From: Thalassobius sp049116315
Lineage (GTDB): Bacteria; Pseudomonadota; Alphaproteobacteria; Rhodobacterales; Rhodobacteraceae
Reading direction: 5' to 3'
Length of the DNA: 64,000 bases
Assembly: GCA_049116315.1 (NCBI GenBank)
Contig: JAGDZD010000007.1
Location: 248,001-312,000 of the forward strand
Part shown: piece by piece, positions 59,759-64,000 of the stretch
Layout: each line of letters opens with the position of its first letter
Position numbering within the stretch: position 1 is the first letter of the stretch
Notes under the pieces: model-generated
Databases searched by the model: none
Told to the model about the DNA's origin: nothing
The model's input: only the letters and a program-made list of their open reading frames with translations
Position numbers and translations under genes: made by a program

Positions 59759-60862
59759 CTAGTCCAGATGTAACCTTGCTGCACCGATGTCAGCCTGTGC
59801 AACCGACACCGACTTCACGACCGCGAAGCAATCAGCGCCGGGACAAAGTCCGAGCGCTTTGGCCGACCTCTTGGTGACGCGCGACAGGATGTTTTCGGCG
59901 CCCACCGCCAATTGAACCAGCGCACCGGGACCGGCACCATCGCGGATCGACAGCACTCGTGCCTCTAGCACGTTTAGCGCTGAAATATGGCTGGGGCGTT
60001 GCGTTGAAATCATCACGTCGTTTGCTAGCATACGGATGCGTATGTTGTCGCCAATGGGGCGCGCGACCTTGGGCAGGAACAATGGCCCACCCGCGGTGCT
60101 CAGTTCCGTCAATCCGTCGTCGTGATGGCGTACGACGGTTCCTGTTAACACAGCACCCGCGTCCCTAAGGCCAAAGACCGGCGCCAATTTGGGATCGGCC
60201 AGAACGTGATCTGTAGGCCCAGACGTCAGGATCTTTCCTTGATCCATCACCACCACCGTGGTCGCCAAGCGTGCAGTTTCAGAGGCAGAGTGGCTGACAT
60301 AGAGAATGGGGATCTCTGTTTCGTCGCGCAGCCGTTCCAGATAGGGCAAAATCTCTGCCTTGCGCGGCGCATCTAAGGCCGCCAAAGGTTCATCCATCAA
60401 CAAGATCTGCGGGTCGCTCAACAGCGCCCGCCCAATGGCAACCCGTTGTTTTTCCCCACCCGACAGGCCATCGGGGCGGCGCGAAAGCAGTGCAGAGATG
60501 CCCAGCATGTCGATCAGATCGTCTTCACGACCCTTGTGACCTTTAGGCTTTGTGAACCATCGCCCATAGCGCAGATTTTGGTGAACGCTTAGGTGCGGAA
60601 ACAGACGAGGTTCTTGAAAGACGTAGCCGACACGGCGTTTGTGCGGCGGCAGAAAATGCCCGGTTTCCGTGTCAAACAGAGGGGTGCCGTCGACGCGCGC
60701 TTGGCCAGAATCGGGCCGCAAAAGCCCGGCCACGGCGCGCACGATGCTGGTCTTGCCAGATCCTGAGCTGCCAAAGAGAACGGTGACACCCTTGGGGGCG
60801 TCAATGTCAGCATCAAGCGTGAAGTCATCTATACGATGGCGTATGGAAAGGGTGAGGCTCAT
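59759..60862 (-). CDS. modC: Molybdate ABC transporter ATPase
   Basis: 367 residues. Walker A is FGSSGSGKTS, the signature is LSGGEKQRVAIGRAL and Walker B is LLMDEPLAALD. The C-terminal third (about 290-367) is a MOP/TOBE domain beginning LNVLEARVLSIRDGAGPGALVQLAVGAENILSRVTKRSA. This domain binds molybdate for feedback in ModC. It overlaps the modB stop by four bases. Confidence 0.93.
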   Translation of the reverse strand: MSLTLSIRHRIDDFTLDADIDAPKGVTVLFGSSGSGKTSIVRAVAGLLRPDSGQARVDGTPLFDTETGHFLPPHKRRVGYVFQEPRLFPHLSVHQNLRYGRWFTKPKGHKGREDDLIDMLGISALLSRRPDGLSGGEKQRVAIGRALLSDPQILLMDEPLAALDAPRKAEILPYLERLRDETEIPILYVSHSASETARLATTVVVMDQGKILTSGPTDHVLADPKLAPVFGLRDAGAVLTGTVVRHHDDGLTELSTAGGPLFLPKVARPIGDNIRIRMLANDVMISTQRPSHISALNVLEARVLSIRDGAGPGALVQLAVGAENILSRVTKRSAKALGLCPGADCFAVVKSVSVAQADIGAARLHLD

Positions 60863-61554
60863 TTTCCAGCCACCAGTTTTGTGGCGCGTCGGGCCAAAAG
60901 TTCAGACACCAACACCGCACCAAGGGCAATCACAACGGACACGATCACCAGCCGTAGTGCAGAGCTTTCACCGCCGGGAACCTGAAGGAAGGCGTAGATC
61001 GCAGAGGGCAGAGTTTGCGTTTTGCCGGGAATGTTGGACACAAAGGTGATGGTTGCGCCAAACTCTCCCATAGCTTTGGCAAATCCCAAAATCGCACCGG
61101 TGATCAGCCCCGGCAGGATCATTGGCAAAGTGACTGTCACAAACACCCACCCCCGCGAGGCACCAAGGGTGGCGGCGGCCTCTTCCAGCTTGGGATCAAC
61201 CGCTTCGATGGCCAAGCGCACGGCGCGCACCATCAAAGGAAACCCCATCAGGCCCGCGGCTAAGGCTGCCCCTGTCCAGCGAAAGGCAAAGACCAATCCG
61301 AAGGTCTGTTCCAGCCAAGCACCAACAGGCGCACGACGCCCAAATGTCAGCAACAGCAGATAGCCGGTCACAACAGGGGGCAAAATCAGGGGCAGATGCA
61401 CCAATCCATTAAGCAACCCGTGGACCCAAAATCGGCGGCGGGCCAAGATGTAGGCCACCCAAACCGCAAGCGGCATGGCCACCAGTGTCGCCCAAAACGA
61501 CACGCGCAGCGACAGCGCAACCGCGGTCCATTCTTCGGGGCTTAGGAAAGGCAT
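60859..61554 (-). CDS. modB: Molybdate ABC transporter permease
   Basis: 231 residues from ATG 61554 (MPFLSPEEWTAVALSLRVSFWATLVAMPLAVWVAYILARRRFWVHG). The permease motif appears as EEAAATLGASRGWVFVTVTLPMILPGLITGAILGFAKAMGEFGATITF, which is the ModB interaction loop. Five to six membrane helices. It forms the inner-membrane channel with modC. Confidence 0.93.
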   Translation of the reverse strand: MPFLSPEEWTAVALSLRVSFWATLVAMPLAVWVAYILARRRFWVHGLLNGLVHLPLILPPVVTGYLLLLTFGRRAPVGAWLEQTFGLVFAFRWTGAALAAGLMGFPLMVRAVRLAIEAVDPKLEEAAATLGASRGWVFVTVTLPMILPGLITGAILGFAKAMGEFGATITFVSNIPGKTQTLPSAIYAFLQVPGGESSALRLVIVSVVIALGAVLVSELLARRATKLVAGK

Positions 61555-61564
61555 TGAGGCAAGG

Positions 61565-62338
61565 TCACTCAGCAGAATTCGGGTCGGTGAAACCGTGGCG
61601 CAGGAATATCTGCTTTGCAAGCGGTCCGGTTAGAAACTGGTGAAACTCTGACACGCTGGGGGCCGTCGATCCACCGATCTGAGCGATAGGGTAGGTGATT
61701 TTTGGGTGCGTGTTCCGTGGGAACTTTGCGATCACCGAAACACGCGGGTCGGCCAAGGCATCCGTTGCATAGACCACGCCCAGCGAAGCTTCGCCAAGTG
61801 CCACCAAAGCCAGTGCGGCGCGGACGTTGTCAACCTGAGCGACATTGGGTGCTACGCGCGGCCAAAGCCCCAGATGACTTAGCGCCGCTTTGCCATAAAG
61901 CCCGGCGGGAACCGCATTGACCAATCCCATTGCTAAGGGCGCGGTGGACAGATCGCTTTGCAGCGCGGCTTCAAGCGAGGCCTCTGGTGTTCCCGCAGCG
62001 GCGATCAACACCAGACTGTTGCCCAAAAGATCAACGCGGGTGTCTTCAACCAAAAGTCCCTCTGATTGGAGGTGGTCCATCCAGAGCTGATTGGCCGAAA
62101 TAAAGACATCCGCTGGGGCGCCAATTTCGATCTGACGGGCAAGGGACGAGCTGCCGGCGTAGGACATCACAACGGGTGTGGCGTTGGTGCTGTGCCATGC
62201 GTCTACTACCTCATCCAAGGCTGTTCTTAGGCTGGCGGCGGCAAAGACAGTGATCTCTTGGGCCTGCGCAACAGCGGGCAGTAGGCAGGTGCTTAGCACC
62301 AGCATCAAACGTCGTATGAAATGCATCCCATGGTTCAT
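61565..62338 (-). CDS. modA: Molybdate-binding periplasmic protein
   Basis: 257 residues. Signal peptide MNHGMHFIRRLMLVLSTCLLPAVAQA, then QEITVFAAASLRTALDEVVDAWHSTNATPVVMSYAGSSSLARQIEIGAPADVFISANQLWMDHLQSEGLLV, the ModA pattern (FAAASL, YAGSSSLARQI). It binds molybdate or tungstate and passes it to ModBC. First gene of the modABC operon. The start may be Met1 (62338) or Met5. I did not see a clear Mo-box (ModE site) upstream. Confidence 0.94.
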   Translation of the reverse strand: MNHGMHFIRRLMLVLSTCLLPAVAQAQEITVFAAASLRTALDEVVDAWHSTNATPVVMSYAGSSSLARQIEIGAPADVFISANQLWMDHLQSEGLLVEDTRVDLLGNSLVLIAAAGTPEASLEAALQSDLSTAPLAMGLVNAVPAGLYGKAALSHLGLWPRVAPNVAQVDNVRAALALVALGEASLGVVYATDALADPRVSVIAKFPRNTHPKITYPIAQIGGSTAPSVSEFHQFLTGPLAKQIFLRHGFTDPNSAE

Positions 62339-62472
62339 CTGGGCAGAATTTAGCGTGGCGCGGGAATGTTCAAGAGCCGATTGCGCAAATGCGTGGATTG
62401 AGGCTGTAAATAACCAGCCCGAACAAGGTTTTGCGGATTGGCCACGCTGGCCCGTGCCTCTAAACGGATGGG

Positions 62473-62817
62473 CTATTCTGTCTCTGCAGCGGCATCAGTC
62501 GGCGCACAAAACAGTTTGTACAACAGCCCGATCACCTGGGATGTGTTGTCATCGGCCAAGGAGTAGTAGATCGCCTTGCCGTCCCGGCGCGGGGTCACCA
62601 GATTTTCTTCGCGCAACCGTGCCAACATCTGGCTGACCGCCGCTTGACGCATGTCCAGCAACTGCTCCAGTTCCCCCACCGATTTTTCGCCCGAGCCCAG
62701 GTGACACAAAATCATCAGCCGTCCTTCATGTGCCAATGTTTTAAGATAGGCAGCAGCGGCCTGTGCATTGGTGGCCATTTCAGAAGGAGGAGTTTGCATC
62801 GGTGCCAAAGCGGTCAT
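62473..62817 (-). CDS. ArsR-family repressor with SqrR/BigR-type cysteine pair
   Basis: 114 residues. Winged helix: ILCHLGSGEKSVGELEQLLDMRQAAVSQMLARLREENLVTPRRDGKAIYYSLADDN. Cys38 and Cys104 have the same 66-residue spacing as Cys41/Cys107 of SqrR, the persulfide sensor of Rhodobacter capsulatus. In that family the pair forms a polysulfide bridge and releases DNA. It probably represses sulfide-response genes; none is adjacent in the window. The start is not fixed (Met1, 7 or 14). Confidence 0.82.
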   Translation of the reverse strand: MTALAPMQTPPSEMATNAQAAAAYLKTLAHEGRLMILCHLGSGEKSVGELEQLLDMRQAAVSQMLARLREENLVTPRRDGKAIYYSLADDNTSQVIGLLYKLFCAPTDAAAETE

Positions 62818-62876
62818 TTAGGTGTGGTCTCGTCTCAAAGTCATGTTGGTTCAGGCGGATTATGTCATCCCCGCCA

Positions 62877-62891
62877 CCCATTTCAAATGGG
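62877..62891. promoter_or_regulatory. Palindrome upstream of the ArsR-type repressor gene
   Basis: CCCATTT-C-AAATGGG is a 7-bp perfect dyad 60 bp upstream of the repressor ATG. Sites of this type bind ArsR-family dimers, so autoregulation is a plausible reading. Confidence 0.5.
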
Positions 62892-63035
62892 AGGTCTGGT
62901 ATAAATCTACAAGAGTTTGCGGCAAAATGCACGCTTTGACGGCATTGTTGGGCGGTTCTGCGCCGCAAAGCCTTGGGGATTGCCCCTCAAATATCCTTGC
63001 AGCAGCAGGATTTGAAACGGGGTTCGACGGGCGAA

Positions 63036-64000
63036 TTAGTCAGAGGAGTCGCGCCGATCTGCACCCGGTGTGATCATTCCAAACAGGATCAGGGCCGCAA
63101 GCATCATCACCGAGGCGGCCAAAAACGGAGCGCCGGGCAGATACAGCGCCGCATCACCGTGGGTGAAGGCGGCAAAGATCTGCGTCATGATCAGCGGACC
63201 GATAATCATCGCAACTGACGTCACACTGGTGAGCACCCCTTGCAGCTGTCCTTGCTGATCGTCGGGCACCGCGCGCGACAGAAATCCTTGGAGGGCGGGA
63301 ATGCCAAGTGCACCCAAAGCGATCACAGGGATTAAGGCCAAGGTCCAAAAGGCAGAGGTGACAAAGGTCAGGATCAACAGTGAAATGAGCTCGATTGCGA
63401 GGCCCAAGATCACCGTGCGGCTGTCTCCCAGCCACTTGATGGCAGGCCCAACCAGCGCGCCTTGGACCACAGCCATACCAACGCCGTAAAGCGCCAAAGA
63501 AAGCCCGATCATCCCCGTGGACCAGCCAAACCGTTCGGTTGTGAAATAGGCCCAGATCACCGGGTACACGATTGAGGCCAATTGGTAGAGAAAGAACACC
63601 GCAACCAGCCCACGAATTGAGGGGAACTTGGCCAAGGCCTGAAAAGAAGACAGCGGGTTAGAGGCACGCCAGCTGAAGCGACGCTTGACCGAGGTGTCCA
63701 CCGTTTCAGGCAGGATCAAAGCGCCAAACAGCGCGTTTGCGGCCGTCAAACCTGCCGCAAGAAGGAAGGGCGCTCGAGTGCCAAATTCGGCGAGCAAGCC
63801 CCCCAGAATAGGCCCGATGACAAAGCCCAATCCAAAGCCAGCACCGACCAAACCAAAGCGTTTGGCTTTTTCAGCCGGGGTAGAGATATCCGCCATATAA
63901 GCCATAGCGGTGGAATGGGTCGCGGCAGTGATTCCGCCGACAATGCGGCCAATCAAGAGCAACCAAATGGTGCCGGCCACCGACATCACCAGATAATCCG
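63036..64000 (-). CDS. MFS transporter, TetA-like, 5'-truncated by window end
   Basis: The frame is open to the window end, so the N-terminus lies beyond; about 321 residues are seen. About nine or ten of the twelve helices remain. GRIVGGITAATHSTAMAYMADISTPAEKAKRFGLVGAGFGLGFVIGPILGGLLAEFG is the TetA/drug-proton antiporter pattern. It is probably a multidrug or tetracycline-type exporter. It lies upstream of the ArsR gene on the same strand, but with more than 200 bp between. Confidence 0.85.
   Translation of the reverse strand, partial: DYLVMSVAGTIWLLLIGRIVGGITAATHSTAMAYMADISTPAEKAKRFGLVGAGFGLGFVIGPILGGLLAEFGTRAPFLLAAGLTAANALFGALILPETVDTSVKRRFSWRASNPLSSFQALAKFPSIRGLVAVFFLYQLASIVYPVIWAYFTTERFGWSTGMIGLSLALYGVGMAVVQGALVGPAIKWLGDSRTVILGLAIELISLLILTFVTSAFWTLALIPVIALGALGIPALQGFLSRAVPDDQQGQLQGVLTSVTSVAMIIGPLIMTQIFAAFTHGDAALYLPGAPFLAASVMMLAALILFGMITPGADRRDSSD

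Noticed and set aside
1..64000. CRISPR arrays, insertion sequences, prophage
   Set aside because: I saw no regularly spaced repeats, no transposase or integrase and no phage structural genes.

Overview
The window reads as an alphaproteobacterial chromosome segment, most likely Rhodobacteraceae (Roseobacter group). The reasons are the ethylmalonyl-CoA pathway genes (mch, ecm, ccr), an sdhCDAB cluster with mch beside it, an NDUFS4-like complex I subunit gene, several TRAP transporters, a LuxR/LuxI pair of the type common in roseobacters, and a GC-rich intergenic element (8401-8450) typical of the family. No phage, insertion sequence, CRISPR array or rRNA was seen. One tRNA-Arg(UCU) is present.

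Layout. 1-5.9 kb: the 3' part of mesaconyl-CoA hydratase, then sdhC-sdhD-sdhA, a small lipoprotein, an FkbM methyltransferase and sdhB, closed by a terminator. A paired GTGATCAC palindrome lies in front of sdhC. 5.9-12.3 kb: CreD-like protein, DUF1989 protein, an SHMT-like PLP enzyme divergent from a LysR regulator, purine nucleoside phosphorylase, a GNAT enzyme and acylphosphatase. 12.4-18 kb: ethylmalonyl-CoA mutase, a GNAT enzyme, a PlsB-like acyltransferase and crotonyl-CoA carboxylase/reductase. 18.1-19.8 kb: small ORF, luxR and luxI. 19.8-23.1 kb: RecD-like helicase, TIGR02186 protein and TauE/SafE permease. 23.2-28.3 kb: nucleoside-type ABC importer (substrate-binding protein, NTF2-like protein, ATPase, two permeases). 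28.4-35.2 kb: rimI, tsaB, an Nfu-type protein, UspA, small secreted protein, hypothetical protein, uvrB, a monooxygenase-like protein, NDUFS4-like subunit and tRNA-Arg.

35.2-46.7 kb is the most accessory-looking part. It holds a TAXI-type TRAP system with a cupin, an IT-type permease divergent from a second cupin, a dctPQM TRAP operon with a GlcG-like protein, and a homocitrate/isopropylmalate-synthase-like enzyme. Two of its promoter regions carry the same AT-rich palindrome (core AAAATCGATTTT), and a partial copy precedes dctQ. I infer a co-regulated uptake and catabolic cluster for an unidentified organic acid. This is the best candidate for an undescribed system here.

46.7-64 kb: hybrid histidine kinase with a solute-binding protein, LysR, exported haloalkane-dehalogenase-like hydrolase with an SRPBCC protein and divergent LysR, class III aminotransferase, gph and a thioredoxin-like protein, AraC regulator with pobA (4-hydroxybenzoate), aroQ, modABC, a SqrR/BigR-like ArsR repressor, and an MFS exporter cut by the window end.

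Metabolically, mch, ecm and ccr serve acetyl-CoA assimilation, whose products enter the TCA cycle at succinate dehydrogenase. ATAAAATTAC in front of both ecm and ccr may mark co-regulation. Functional calls come from reading protein motifs and gene order. No database search was run.
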